Shown: positions 18,459-27,397, numbered from the stretch's first letter. The stretch is 64,000 nucleotides of DNA from Paenibacillus sp. FSL H7-0331 (GCF_001956045.1 NZ_MRTH01000038.1:15761-79760), one strand, 5' to 3'. Made by a program: numbers and translations. Notes: a model not told the origin generated them from the letters alone.

Positions 18459-19076
18459 TTATCCGGACCGCACCTTAGTCTTCTCCAGATGCTGTTGCGC
18501 AAGAAAGTAATCATCCCTTGTCTTAATCGTGGTCACAAAGCTGCAATCGATGCCATCTGATTGGAACTCGGACTCAACTGCTTCCTGCCATAATAAGCCC
18601 TTCCTCAAAGAGGATAATTCTGTATCCTGGTGTTTCAATAATGTCCAAATGTGCCCCGCACAGTCCCTGTCATAAATAGCATGCAGAGGATGCATGACAC
18701 CTTGTAACCAGGGGATGATTGCGTCCAATCCTCTCTTTTTTTTGCGCAGCATCAGTTCAGCCGCAGCAGGTGATAGAAATGGCATATCGCATCCTACTAC
18801 CCAGGCGCTTTGGTTACGGGATAACGTAAGACCGGCGTGCATTCCGCTTAATGGCCCTTTTCCCGGTATATAATCTGTAATGATTCTCACCGAGGTATCA
18901 ACCAGTCGTAGGAAAAGCTTCGGTGTGTTAGTCACAATAATGACTTCATTGCACAACTCCCGCATGATTCGGATCTGGCGCAGAATCAAGGCTTCCTTCT
19001 CCAGGATCAGCAAGCTTTTATTTTCACCGCCCATACGCAAGCTGTCTCCGCCTGCCAAAATAATTCCTGACAGCAT
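18459..19076 (-). CDS. mobA: Molybdenum cofactor guanylyltransferase MobA-like
   Basis: Transfers GMP to molybdopterin. The nucleotide-binding loop IILAGGDSLRMGGENKSLL departs slightly from the usual RMGxDK. Metal-binding VVGCDMPFL, ITDYIPGKGPLSGMHAGL and HPLHAIYDRDC also fit. AAAGGAG is nine bases before the ATG at 19076, preferred over the ATG two codons earlier. 205 aa. No other molybdopterin gene is in the window, but the nearby fnr and nre-like genes fit molybdoenzyme respiration. Confidence 0.82.
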   Translation of the reverse strand: MLSGIILAGGDSLRMGGENKSLLILEKEALILRQIRIMRELCNEVIIVTNTPKLFLRLVDTSVRIITDYIPGKGPLSGMHAGLTLSRNQSAWVVGCDMPFLSPAAAELMLRKKKRGLDAIIPWLQGVMHPLHAIYDRDCAGHIWTLLKHQDTELSSLRKGLLWQEAVESEFQSDGIDCSFVTTIKTRDDYFLAQQHLEKTKVRSG

Positions 19077-19181
19077 ATCCATCCTCTCCTTTCGATGGTG
19101 GCCCGCTTATACAAAGAGGCTGGAAGCACAGCTAAGCTCGACTGTACTCCAGCTCTTGTATGTCCATTTAACCATGTGCAG

Positions 19182-19724
19182 TTAAGCATGCGCTCGTTTG
19201 TGGGTACCGCCCGCTGCCGGATGAACCGGTTTGTCTTTTTTGTATTTGTTTATGAGCTTACGTGCCACTGGTGCCAGGTAATGGTCAATACCGAACCGTC
19301 CTGCATTCGTGCCAGCCATAAAAATAACCCCACCAAGCAAGATTAACCACGGGTTGGTGCTAACGGTGCCTGCAAACATAAACATAAAGTTCATGAGCAG
19401 CCCGAAAAATGCAGCTGCCGTCGTAAGCGCACCAACGATAAGTCCCAATCCGACCAGCAGCTCCCCTATAGGGATCACCACATTAAATACCGCTGCATTC
19501 GGCAGTGCAAAATGTTCAAGAAATGCTGTAAAGGTCGGATAAATCAGCTCATTGGTCGCCTTATCGATTACCGGCTTGGTCACAGCCCCTTTGATAAAAC
19601 CGGTAGCATCAAACCCTCCTGTCAGCTTATGAAAGCCTGCTGTCGCCCATTCCCAGCCCAGATAAATCCGAAGCAAACAAAAAATTCCCGCCGCGTAGAC
19701 ATTTTCCCTCATCCATTTCATCAT
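19182..19724 (-). CDS. DoxX family membrane protein
   Basis: 180 aa with four hydrophobic segments. The first contains LLRIYLGWEWATAGFHKL, the usual DoxX start; VIPIGELLVGLGLIVGALTTAAAFFGLLMNFMFMF is the second and third; a basic tail follows. Related to the membrane subunit of thiosulfate:quinone oxidoreductase, though a catalytic role here is unproven. The Shine-Dalgarno AGGAG overlaps the first ATG, so the ATG at 19724 is taken as start. Confidence 0.85.
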   Translation of the reverse strand: MMKWMRENVYAAGIFCLLRIYLGWEWATAGFHKLTGGFDATGFIKGAVTKPVIDKATNELIYPTFTAFLEHFALPNAAVFNVVIPIGELLVGLGLIVGALTTAAAFFGLLMNFMFMFAGTVSTNPWLILLGGVIFMAGTNAGRFGIDHYLAPVARKLINKYKKDKPVHPAAGGTHKRAHA

Positions 19725-19834
19725 CTTATCCATCTCCTAATTTGTAGTGAATGACATTCATTTGATTCTTAGTTCACTGCTTAGGTTTATTTGTTCTCCA
19801 TGACTATAATTTACTACTCCAGGGTAACAAACGC

Positions 19835-19850
19835 TGTTAAATAGATCACA
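19835..19850. promoter_or_regulatory. Possible Fnr box between doxX and arsR remnant
   Basis: TGTTAAATAGATCACA has one mismatch to TGTGAN6TCACA. It lies 111 bases upstream of doxX and 35 bases before the arsR remnant. Offered weakly; the exact match at 25821 shows that an Fnr regulator is encoded nearby. Confidence 0.35.
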
Positions 19851-19884
19851 GCGAAACAAGAAAAATAAATGCTTATATTCTGAT

Positions 19885-20151
19885 TCACAAATGAAGTTGA
19901 GTATGCGAAAATGATAAATGATTATTGTAGAAAATTGTCGAAATTTTGTAATCCAGCCCGTCCAACATCAGTCAGCATATGCACAGATTACAAGATGGCG
20001 TCTAGTCAAGGAGACGATAAAAGGTCAACGGGTTTACTATTCGTTATATATTCAAGACAAGTCTTATGTGTCCGAAATTCTTAAGCATATCCCTTCACAG
20101 AAAAAACAGCTCAAGCCGCTGGTATGTGAAGATAATGAGTGCTGCACTTAA
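19885..20151 (+). pseudogene. arsR: Broken arsR (ArsR-family repressor remnant)
   Basis: The last 45 codons in one frame read LVKETIKGQRVYYSL...VSEILKHIPSQKKQLKPL, the C-terminal half of an arsenic-operon ArsR. The DNA-binding helix is still legible in another frame just upstream (SSPSNISQHMHRLQDG), separated by a frameshift near 20007 and preceded by an in-frame TAA after IVEIL. The N-terminal third is not recognisable. The short frame from ATG 19918 is therefore not a working repressor. The C-terminal CEDNECC keeps a Cys cluster. Confidence 0.75.
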
Positions 20152-20166
20152 GCTCAGGAGGTTGGT

Positions 20167-21459
20167 ATGGTTTACACAGCTTTTCTTATTTTTGTGGTTA
20201 CCCTGGTTTTTATCATCTGGCAGCCTAAGGGGCTAAGCATCGGGTGGTCTGCTGTAGGAGGAGCTGTCCTTGCGCTGCTGTGCGGAGTCGTCAGCTTCAT
20301 GGACGTGAGGGATGTAACACTAATCGTGTGGAATGCTACGCTCGCTTTTGTCGGAATTATTCTCTTCTCTATTATTCTCGATGAGATTGGTTTCTTCGAA
20401 TGGGCAGCGCTGCATGTTGTGCGGATGGCCAAAGGCAACGGTATGGTCATGTTCGTGTACGTGGTTCTGCTCGGGGCTGCTGTGTCTGCATTGTTCGCTA
20501 ATGATGGGGCCGCACTGATCCTGACCCCTATCGTGCTTGCCATGGTCCGGGCGCTGAAATTCGAGGATCGGATGATTCTGCCGTTCATTATGGCCAGCGG
20601 ATTTATCGCAGACACCACCTCATTGCCTCTGGTCGTAAGCAATCTGGTTAACATCGTCTCGGCTGATTATTTTGGCATTGGCTTTGTGGAATATGCAAGC
20701 CGGATGATCGTTCCTAATTTCTTTTCACTAGCTGCGAGTACACTTGTGCTATATCTGGTATTTCGCAAAGGTATTCCCAAACATTACGATGCACAACAGT
20801 TGAAGCAACCCCGTGAAGCAATCAAAGATATCCGCCTGTTTCGTATATCCTGGATCATTCTGGCGGTGCTTCTGTTCGGTTATCTGCTCAGTGAATTTCT
20901 CCATGTGCCCGTCTCGATCATTGCCGGCATTGCCGCTATTTCATTTGTTATTGCTGCTCATCGAAGTCCGGCGATTGACACCAAGCGGGTCATTCAGCAG
21001 GCTCCGTGGTCTGTCGTTGTGTTCTCCATCGGGATGTATGTTGTCGTCTACGGTCTGCGCAATGCAGGTCTCACAGATCAATTGGGAGCACTCATCCAGG
21101 CGATTGCGGATCAAGGATTACTTGCGGCTACACTGGGTATGGGATTTATCGCGGCCCTGTTGTCATCTATGATGAACAACCTGCCGACAGTGATGATCGA
21201 TGCGCTGGCAATCAAAGGAACGAACACAGGAGGGGTTATTCGCGAAGCTTTAATTTATGCCAACGTGATCGGTTCCGATCTGGGCCCCAAAATTACACCC
21301 ATCGGTTCATTGGCTACGCTGTTATGGCTGCATGTACTGGCTCGAAAAGGTGTGACCATCACATGGGGCTACTATTTTAAAATCGGTATTATCCTTACGA
21401 TTCCTACACTATTGATTACGTTAATCGGGCTGTATGGTTGGCTTTGGCTAATCTCATGA
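20167..21459 (+). CDS. arsB: Arsenite efflux permease ArsB
   Basis: 430-aa ion-transporter-superfamily permease with about 11-12 helices. Family signatures include [19 protein letters not shown] and the second-half repeat [17 protein letters not shown], plus [23 protein letters not shown]. Exports arsenite/antimonite by proton antiport or with ArsA (none nearby). AGGAGG precedes the ATG. Sits 15 bases after the arsR remnant, so it may be constitutively expressed. No arsC in the window. Confidence 0.9.
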   Translation: MVYTAFLIFVVTLVFIIWQPKGLSIGWSAVGGAVLALLCGVVSFMDVRDVTLIVWNATLAFVGIILFSIILDEIGFFEWAALHVVRMAKGNGMVMFVYVVLLGAAVSALFANDGAALILTPIVLAMVRALKFEDRMILPFIMASGFIADTTSLPLVVSNLVNIVSADYFGIGFVEYASRMIVPNFFSLAASTLVLYLVFRKGIPKHYDAQQLKQPREAIKDIRLFRISWIILAVLLFGYLLSEFLHVPVSIIAGIAAISFVIAAHRSPAIDTKRVIQQAPWSVVVFSIGMYVVVYGLRNAGLTDQLGALIQAIADQGLLAATLGMGFIAALLSSMMNNLPTVMIDALAIKGTNTGGVIREALIYANVIGSDLGPKITPIGSLATLLWLHVLARKGVTITWGYYFKIGIILTIPTLLITLIGLYGWLWLIS

Positions 21460-21483
21460 CCCCCACACCTAACTGAACCCTCT

Positions 21484-22545
21484 TCACGGATACGGGACTA
21501 CTAATAGTACACGAGTCCCCACTCCGGGTTCCGAATGAATCGTTAACTGACCTCCCACAGCACGCGCACGCTCCTCCATACTAAACAATCCGACACCTCG
21601 GGAAACCGCTTCGCGTACAAAGCCTTTCCCTGCATCGATAATTTCAACTCTTAAGCTGTCTGCAAGCACCTGCACACTAACCATAGCCTGATCGACGTCC
21701 GCATATTTCCCTACATTGGTTAAGGCTTCCTGAATGGTTCGATAAATAGTGGTTTCTTCGGGAGCTCCCAGCCTTTTACGCAAATTGGTATCAAAGCTGA
21801 CCTTGATTCCATAATGCTCGGAAAAATTATCGATATACGTGCGAATCGCCGGCACGACGCCAAGATCATCCAGTACCGAGGGTCTTAGCTCCCAGGCCAG
21901 CTCGCGTACGTCCTCAATAATATGCGAAACATGCGTTCGAATGGCTCCCAGGTCGGAATGAACATTTTCCCCAATCAATCGATCCATCTGAATAATCAGC
22001 GAAAACAAGCTTTGACCGATACCATCATGCAGCTCACGGGAAAATCTCCGCCGTTCCTCCTCCTGTATGTGCATGACCTGCTTCATCATCTGCTGCAGCT
22101 CTTCCTGCACCCGCTTCAGCTCGGTCACTTCATTACGAATCGCCCAATACTGATAAGGCTTCCCCTGCTCGCCGATAAAAGGAACAATCGTCGTATTTAC
22201 CCAATAATAGCTGCCATCCTTGGAACGGTTTTTGATGTCGCCGCGCCATACCTTACCTGCAGTAATCGTCCCCCATAAATCATTCATAAAAGCTTTATCA
22301 TGATAACCTGAGTTGATGATCCGATGATCCCGTCCGATCAGTTCTTCTCGATCATATTTGGAAATTTCACAAAATTTATCATTGACGTAGCGAATGATAC
22401 CCTTGTCGTCTGTCATTGCCACTATTGACGATTCATCCAGAGCAAATTTTAGATCAGCGAGCTGTTTCAAAGCGCCAGCATGCAGCTCCATCATGTTGGA
22501 TGTGTTTCCTTGTTCCGAATATTCAGGATCAGGCATATTATTCAA
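21484..22545 (-). CDS. PAS-domain sensor histidine kinase (HisKA_3, NreB/DegS type)
   Basis: 353 aa, cytoplasmic. One PAS domain (about residues 35-145; DDKGIIRYVNDKFCEISKYDREELIGRDHRIINSGYH), a coiled linker, then the HisKA_3 box RRFSRELHDGIGQSLFSLIIQMDRL with the phospho-acceptor His, and an HATPase with QEALTNVGKYADV and GVGLFSMEERA. Unlike true NreB, the PAS domain lacks a four-Cys iron-sulphur motif, so oxygen sensing by a cluster is unlikely. Its start overlaps the regulator gene by 8 bases. TTG at 22545 or ATG at 22536 may be the start. Confidence 0.88.
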   Translation of the reverse strand: MNNMPDPEYSEQGNTSNMMELHAGALKQLADLKFALDESSIVAMTDDKGIIRYVNDKFCEISKYDREELIGRDHRIINSGYHDKAFMNDLWGTITAGKVWRGDIKNRSKDGSYYWVNTTIVPFIGEQGKPYQYWAIRNEVTELKRVQEELQQMMKQVMHIQEEERRRFSRELHDGIGQSLFSLIIQMDRLIGENVHSDLGAIRTHVSHIIEDVRELAWELRPSVLDDLGVVPAIRTYIDNFSEHYGIKVSFDTNLRKRLGAPEETTIYRTIQEALTNVGKYADVDQAMVSVQVLADSLRVEIIDAGKGFVREAVSRGVGLFSMEERARAVGGQLTIHSEPGVGTRVLLVVPYP

Positions 22546-23188
22546 AATTCAGCAGCCCCTTTTTCATTGCATATTTAACAAGCTCAGGCCTTGTCTTAAG
22601 ACCGAGTTTTTCCATCACATTGGCTTTATGCGATTCAACGGTTTTTACACTGATCACGAGCTGCTCCGCCACTTCCTTGTTGCTGTAGCCCTTGGCGACC
22701 AGTGATACGACTTCCGTTTCACGATCGGAAAGTGTCTCCATGCTGCTGCCTTCTCCATCACGAAGTCGATCTACATATTCAATCATTAATCGCTTGGTTG
22801 CTGTCGGATATAAATACGCATTGCCGGCGGCGACCGAACGGATTGCCGTTAATAGCTCGTCATGTGGGGCTGTTTTGAGAATATATCCTGAAGCTCCGGC
22901 ATGAATCGCCCGGAATAAATATTCGTCATCATCATGCATAGTCAAAATAAGAATAGCGGTTTCAGGTAACACCTGCTTCAGTTCTTTGGCTGCCGTTAAT
23001 CCGTCCTTGCCGTGAGGCATACTTAAATCCATCAGCACGACATCCGGACGCAATCTCAATGACAATTCAATAGCCTCATTTCCTTCGGACGCTTCCCCAA
23101 TGACCTGCATATCTTCCTTGGCATTCAAGAGCATCATGAGTCCGGAACGAACTACCGCATGGTCATCGACAATACATAGCTTGATCAT
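22538..23188 (-). CDS. LuxR-family response regulator (NarL/NreC type)
   Basis: 216 aa. Receiver domain with acidic pair IVDDHAVVRSG, phospho-acceptor Asp in VVLMDLSMPHGKDG and Lys in GYILKTAP; C-terminal LuxR helix-turn-helix LSDRETEVVSLVAKGYSNKEVAEQLVISVKTVESHKANVMEKL. Transcribed first, coupled to the kinase downstream. AAGGAGG before the ATG is the end of an R2 hairpin repeat. Confidence 0.93.
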   Translation of the reverse strand: MIKLCIVDDHAVVRSGLMMLLNAKEDMQVIGEASEGNEAIELSLRLRPDVVLMDLSMPHGKDGLTAAKELKQVLPETAILILTMHDDDEYLFRAIHAGASGYILKTAPHDELLTAIRSVAAGNAYLYPTATKRLMIEYVDRLRDGEGSSMETLSDRETEVVSLVAKGYSNKEVAEQLVISVKTVESHKANVMEKLGLKTRPELVKYAMKKGLLNFE

Positions 23189-23192
23189 GTTA

Positions 23193-23262
23193 TCCTCCTT
23201 AGAGTTTGCGAAGCAAACTTACTACGTAAGCTTCATCCCTGAGTTTGCGGAGCAAACTTATG
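23193..23262 (-). repeat. Hairpin-SD repeat (R2), two units before the response regulator
   Basis: Minus strand: a unit with AGTTTGCTCCGCAAACT (23232-23248), then GCTTACGTAGTA and AGTTTGCTTCGCAAACT (23203-23219), then CTAAGGAGG, the Shine-Dalgarno. Loop bases differ between the units; stems are intact. Confidence 0.85.
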
Positions 23263-23356
23263 TATTTATCGTAACAAAAAAAACGAACCCCTACAACGAT
23301 GCAGCCAGTTCCAGCGATTATTTATTATTTATCGAGCTGGCACGATGGGTAAGGAA

Positions 23357-23385
23357 TTGACAATATTAGTTGTCTTGAATATAAT
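23357..23385 (+). promoter_or_regulatory. Sigma-A promoter of the marR-MFS operon
   Basis: TTGACA (23357-23362), exactly 17 bases, TATAAT (23380-23385): perfect consensus. TTGTCTAAACAAC immediately after the -10 and TAGTTGT/ACAACTA repeats spanning it look like a MarR operator, so autorepression is likely. Confidence 0.85.
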
Positions 23386-23432
23386 TGTCTAAACAACTAT
23401 ATGATGAGTATAACAGAAAAGGAATGATTACA

Positions 23433-23885
23433 ATGACAACTAACTTTAACGGTTTAGATCGTTCAGTCGGCTTCATCATGGGCATGACCTATCGTAAATT
23501 AACAACTCTCCTCCAGCATAGGCTAAAAGAGTATGACATTACGCCTGAGCAATGGTCTGTATTGTACCAGATCGACAAGACTAACGGCATGATCCAAAAG
23601 GATATTGCCAAGCTTTCGGGAAAAGATAAACCGACGACGACCCGCATTCTCGATCATTTGGAGGGCAAGGGCTTCATCTATAAGAAAATCGGAGAAAACG
23701 ATCGACGCTCATTTCTCGTTCATATCACGGATAAAGGCAGATCGGTGATCCTGAAGACGACCCCGATCGAGCATCAAGTCTCTGAGGATGTTAAGCAGTG
23801 TGTATCGGATGACGAATATGATCTGCTTATTGAGCTTCTTCTTCGGATCAACAATCACGCAAACGAATTAACAGAAAGAAAGTAG
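23433..23885 (+). CDS. MarR-family transcriptional regulator
   Basis: 150 aa winged helix: GLDRSVGFIMGMTYRKL, EYDITPEQWSVLYQI, QKDIAKLSGKDKPTTTRILDHLEGKGFI (recognition helix) and the wing ENDRRSFLVHITDKG. The longest frame starts at a TTG that is inside the -10 hexamer, so it cannot be used; AAAAGGA about ten bases before the ATG at 23433 fixes the start. Operonic with the efflux gene 11 bases downstream, which it probably represses along with itself. Confidence 0.9.
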   Translation: MTTNFNGLDRSVGFIMGMTYRKLTTLLQHRLKEYDITPEQWSVLYQIDKTNGMIQKDIAKLSGKDKPTTTRILDHLEGKGFIYKKIGENDRRSFLVHITDKGRSVILKTTPIEHQVSEDVKQCVSDDEYDLLIELLLRINNHANELTERK

Positions 23886-23896
23886 GCGCCAACGCT

Positions 23897-25099
23897 ATGC
23901 CTCATCCTATACACCCACAAAAATTATGGACGAAACCGTTTATTTCTTTAACTATTTGCTCATTGCTTTTATTTTTAAATTTGCAAATGATGCTGTCTTC
24001 TTTCCCCGCGTATGTCAAAAATGAATTTCATGTAGGCGACCTATCCGTCAGTCTTGTGACCAGCGTGTTTGCGATAACCGCCATCCTATCGCGCTTTTTG
24101 AGTGCGGTATTAATGCGTAGGGTGCATCGTAATGTGATTTTGTTTGCCGGACTGGTCATTGCTTCTGTGATGACCGGCATTACGATATGGGCTGGCTCTA
24201 TAGGTTCGATGCTTGTTATGCGCGTAGGCTTCGGCATCGGTTTCGGGATAGTAAGCACGATCATACCTACATTGGTATCGCAAATTATTCCATCAAAAAG
24301 AATCGGGGAAGGCATCGGCTACTTTGGCCTTTCTACCAGCCTCGCCATGTCGATAGGGCCCATGATTGGATTAAATGTGATGAAGCATTATGGGTTCAGT
24401 ATGTTGGCGATCATTAGCACCGCTGCCGTTATTTTGATTTTCCCGATCATTTTGCTGTCCCGCGCGATTCCACCCGCTCCCAGCACGACTCATACTGCGG
24501 GTGAACGATCTCAATCCAAACCGGCTTTTAATACAAAACTGTTATTTCCTTCACTGCTGAACGTCATACTGGCGGTGACCTACAGCGGCTTGCTCAGCTT
24601 TATAGCCTTGTACGGCGAAATGAGGCATCTGGATCAGGTTGGTTTGTTTTTCTTGTTTAATGCCTTTACGATTATTTTGATCCGCCCTATTTCCGGTAAA
24701 CTTTTTGACAGAAAAGGACCTGCGGCTGTTCTTATTCCAGCGGCTATCAGTGTCGTCGCAAGCTTGACAGTGCTTTCCTATACCACCTCGATGTCCATGC
24801 TCATCGTATCCGCTCTATTATATGGACTGGGCTTCGGTGCGATCCAGCCAACCCTTCAAGCCTGGATGCTTCGATCCTCAACCAAGGAGCAGTATGGAAT
24901 GGCGAACAGTATGTTCTATAACACCACTGACTTTGGTATTGCAATAGGTGCGTTAATTCTCGGGGCCATCTCGTCCATGTCCGATTACGCGATCATGTAT
25001 CGTTATTCGGCAGGATTCATGATCTTGTTTCTTATTGTGTATGTGGTGGTTAAATGGGTATCAGCTACAAAAAGAACGCAGCCGGCTGTTACGAAATAA
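23897..25099 (+). CDS. MFS efflux transporter
   Basis: 400 aa, twelve hydrophobic segments. First-half motif in LMRRVHRNVILFAGLV and second-half GKLFDRKGPAAVLIPAA. GFGIGFGIVSTIIPTLVSQIIPSKRIGEGIGYFG resembles the drug-antiporter motif C region of YwoG/YfmO-like exporters. Linked to marR, implying an inducible drug or metabolite efflux pump. Substrate unknown. Confidence 0.85.
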   Translation: MPHPIHPQKLWTKPFISLTICSLLLFLNLQMMLSSFPAYVKNEFHVGDLSVSLVTSVFAITAILSRFLSAVLMRRVHRNVILFAGLVIASVMTGITIWAGSIGSMLVMRVGFGIGFGIVSTIIPTLVSQIIPSKRIGEGIGYFGLSTSLAMSIGPMIGLNVMKHYGFSMLAIISTAAVILIFPIILLSRAIPPAPSTTHTAGERSQSKPAFNTKLLFPSLLNVILAVTYSGLLSFIALYGEMRHLDQVGLFFLFNAFTIILIRPISGKLFDRKGPAAVLIPAAISVVASLTVLSYTTSMSMLIVSALLYGLGFGAIQPTLQAWMLRSSTKEQYGMANSMFYNTTDFGIAIGALILGAISSMSDYAIMYRYSAGFMILFLIVYVVVKWVSATKRTQPAVTK

Positions 25100-25127
25100 A
25101 CTACTCGTTATGGCTACCGGCTTTTTT

Positions 25128-25634
25128 CTAAACAGGTCCAGTCTCAAAAGTGGATGGCTGTTGCGTATCGCTCTGTTCCCTAGGAACTCCATAATTGTGA
25201 ATCTGAATAGCATGACCAACCTCAATGGCGCAGGAATCCAGGTATTGCAGCTCGGTTGTCGCGTACAGCCGGGCTTGGCGGGCTCCTACTATTATAATTC
25301 CGCTCGGAGACGCTAACGGTCCTATTGGTACAGCTGCTGCAGCGTGCAGTCCTTCGGCAGTCATTAAAGCACAATCCAGCTTCTCTCCACCTATATCTGT
25401 TGATGAGGAATCGCTAATAACGGCTTCACCAAGTCTCCAAGCTAAACCTGGAAGCCCTTTTCCGCGTTTCACGACCATCCCCTTATAGCGATGATTCAGA
25501 TTACCGCTGGCGTAATACCAGGCATAGGTTCGTCCGTCCTCCCGCGGGAGCGCCAAAGCTGCAAAGTCATGGGACGAGCTGATTCGCAGATGATCTATAA
25601 GTCTTCTCATAGGATCCCCTTCGTATTCCACCAT
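25128..25634 (-). CDS. GAF-domain protein, possibly NreA-like
   Basis: 168 aa containing one GAF domain (HDFAALALPREDGRTYAWYYASGNLNHRYKGM... VPIGPLASPSGIIIVGAR) and a short polar tail. In staphylococci the nitrate receptor NreA is a small stand-alone GAF protein partnering NreBC. Here the gene lies near a NreBC-type pair and fnr, and an NreC-like palindrome sits about 100 bases upstream, so a nitrate or redox sensing role is a reasonable guess. GGGGGAG precedes the ATG. Confidence 0.6.
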   Translation of the reverse strand: MVEYEGDPMRRLIDHLRISSSHDFAALALPREDGRTYAWYYASGNLNHRYKGMVVKRGKGLPGLAWRLGEAVISDSSSTDIGGEKLDCALMTAEGLHAAAAVPIGPLASPSGIIIVGARQARLYATTELQYLDSCAIEVGHAIQIHNYGVPREQSDTQQPSTFETGPV

Positions 25635-25730
25635 GCCCGCTCCCCCTTAAAAGTGATGTCCTTCGTTGAGCTATCCGATATCATTCCCTGCGTGTTGTTC
25701 TATTGTAACGCTGTGGACCTTCCTTGTATG

Positions 25731-25746
25731 TCAGGGAATTCCCTGA
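25731..25746. promoter_or_regulatory. Perfect 16-bp palindrome (NreC-like site)
   Basis: TCAGGGAATTCCCTGA is a perfect palindrome between the GAF gene and fnr. Its core AGGGN4CCCT resembles the TAGGGN4CCCTA element described for staphylococcal NreC. Assignment to the response regulator at 22538 is inference. Confidence 0.55.
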
Positions 25747-25820
25747 AAACGTATAAGGGAATATGATGGGGGGATATTGGGCTTTAACATGGCTAATTCA
25801 AGGATATCCCTGAGCTGACT

Positions 25821-25836
25821 TGTGATTTTCCTCACA
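25821..25836. promoter_or_regulatory. Fnr/Crp-type box upstream of fnr
   Basis: TGTGATTTTCCTCACA is an exact match to TGTGAN6TCACA, 45 bases before the fnr start codon. Suggests autoregulation. Confidence 0.8.
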
Positions 25837-25880
25837 GTAAGAGGTCATTTTACCCTTCCCAAAAATCAGGAGATCCCCCG

Positions 25881-26681
25881 ATGCCTTTTTATGAGCGTTC
25901 GCGCTATGATAAGGGTATCCAATACGGAGAGGGGATGGCTGGAATGGCCATTGATGAATATATGCAAACAGCTTCCATAGAAGGAAATACGAAAGAGGGA
26001 ATTTCCAATTTCTTTTCACCCGAAAATATGGAGAGACTGCACAGCATTATGTACACCAAGCACGCCAAGGCAGATACCTTGCTGTTCTGGGAGGGTGACC
26101 CCGCTGATTACCTGTATTATATTAAAAAAGGTCTCGTCAAGCTGACGAAGACTACGGATGCTGGCACAAAGGTTACGCTTTACCTCCATCATACCGATGA
26201 TATGTTCGGACAGATTGATCCTTTTCAGGAATCTGCGCATACCTTTAATGCAGAGGTCATGGAGGACGCCGAGTTCGGCATCATCCAGCAAAAGGATTTG
26301 GAAACCTTGCTATGGCAGCATGGTGATCTCGCCATTGAGTTTATGAAGTGGATGGGCATGATGCATCGGATGACGCAAACCAAATTCCGTGACCTCATGC
26401 TATATGGAAAACCGGGTGCCCTCTGCTCGCTGCTCATCCGTTTAAGCAATTCCTATGGTGTTCCCGCAGGCGATTGCATCCAGATCACCAAAAAAATCAA
26501 CAATTCGGAAATGGCCGAAATGATCGGCGCGACCCGCGAAAGTGTGAACCGGATGCTGAGTGACCTGCGTAAACAAGAAGCGATCTCAATGGAAAACGGT
26601 ACGCTGACCATTAACGATGTCCATTATCTTCAGGATATTTGCAAATGTGAAAACTGCCCTAAGGAAATTTGCCGCGTTTAA
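25881..26681 (+). CDS. fnr: Anaerobic regulator Fnr (Crp/Fnr family, C-terminal Fe-S motif)
   Basis: 266 aa. Cyclic-nucleotide-type beta barrel (LLFWEGDPADYLYYIKKGLVKL), dimer helix, then the helix-turn-helix NNSEMAEMIGATRESVNRMLSDLRKQ. The C-terminus CKCENCPKEIC has the Cys-x2-Cys-x4-Cys spacing of Bacillus subtilis Fnr, which binds an oxygen-labile [4Fe-4S] cluster with three Cys and one Asp; enteric Fnr has its cluster at the N-terminus. The 30-residue N-terminal extension is uncertain; AGGAGA supports the ATG at 25881. An exact Fnr box lies upstream. Confidence 0.88.
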   Translation: MPFYERSRYDKGIQYGEGMAGMAIDEYMQTASIEGNTKEGISNFFSPENMERLHSIMYTKHAKADTLLFWEGDPADYLYYIKKGLVKLTKTTDAGTKVTLYLHHTDDMFGQIDPFQESAHTFNAEVMEDAEFGIIQQKDLETLLWQHGDLAIEFMKWMGMMHRMTQTKFRDLMLYGKPGALCSLLIRLSNSYGVPAGDCIQITKKINNSEMAEMIGATRESVNRMLSDLRKQEAISMENGTLTINDVHYLQDICKCENCPKEICRV

Positions 26682-26701
26682 GGGACTTTCATACAAAAAA
26701 A

Positions 26702-26738
26702 CAAATAAACCTCCCACGAACTTAAGGAGGTTATTTGC
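26702..26738. terminator. Bidirectional terminator between fnr and the NAD(P)-binding gene
   Basis: CAAATAAACCTCC/GGAGGTTATTTG stem (one bulge) with A-run on the left and CTCATTTT on the right. Confidence 0.75.
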
Positions 26739-26749
26739 TCATTTTATAA

Positions 26750-27397
26750 TTATTCAGCCTCGGACACTACCGTAAATCGCTGATTGACATGCTGTGGCTT
26801 TTCAATTTCATCTACAACAGCAATTGCATAATCGGCATAGCTGATATAGCTTTCGCCTTTAGAATTAACGAGTAGGTGATCCTGTCCTTTTTGATAGGTT
26901 CCTGTTCGCTTGCCCTCTGGTGAGAAGAAAGCAGACGGACTCATAAACGTCCACTGAATTGAATCGGTTTGCTGCAAAATTCTTAAGTTTTCTCCTTGAT
27001 TCTTGGCAGTAGGTAAATATTGTGCTGGAAACTCCGGTGTATTGTACAATTGCAGCTTTTTATCCGGATCAACGAACAGGCTTCCCGCCCCTCCTACTAC
27101 GATCAAACGGGTGTTAGGTGCTTGCTTTAAAGCTTCAATTAAGACATTGCCTGCTTCTACATGAAGATGCTCTTTCCCGGCTGGCGCGCCAAATGCATTC
27201 ACCACGACATCAAATGACAGCAGATCATCAGAAGTAAGCTCGAACACTTCTTTTTCCAAAACCATAACATGGTCGTCTATGGAAATTTTTGATGCATTTC
27301 TGACAATAGCTGTTACCTGATGTCCTCTGTCCACAGCTTCTTTAGCAATAAGACTGCCTGCTTTTCCACTGGCTCCAACAATTCCGATTTTCATCAT
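26750..27397 (-). CDS. NAD(P)-binding oxidoreductase (NmrA/YwnB-like)
   Basis: 215 aa atypical short-chain/NmrA-type Rossmann protein: GIVGASGKAGSLIAKEAVDRGH is the dinucleotide loop, FDVVVNAFGAP and LIVVGGAGSLF follow, with YLPTAKNQGENLRIL in place of a classic YxxxK. It lies 19 bases downstream of catE on the same strand and is probably co-transcribed, hinting at quinone or azo-compound detoxification. Product chemistry unknown. Confidence 0.78.
   Translation of the reverse strand: MMKIGIVGASGKAGSLIAKEAVDRGHQVTAIVRNASKISIDDHVMVLEKEVFELTSDDLLSFDVVVNAFGAPAGKEHLHVEAGNVLIEALKQAPNTRLIVVGGAGSLFVDPDKKLQLYNTPEFPAQYLPTAKNQGENLRILQQTDSIQWTFMSPSAFFSPEGKRTGTYQKGQDHLLVNSKGESYISYADYAIAVVDEIEKPQHVNQRFTVVSEAE

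Noticed and set aside
23385..23432. Upstream TTG start for the MarR gene
   Set aside because: The codon lies within the -10 hexamer of the promoter.
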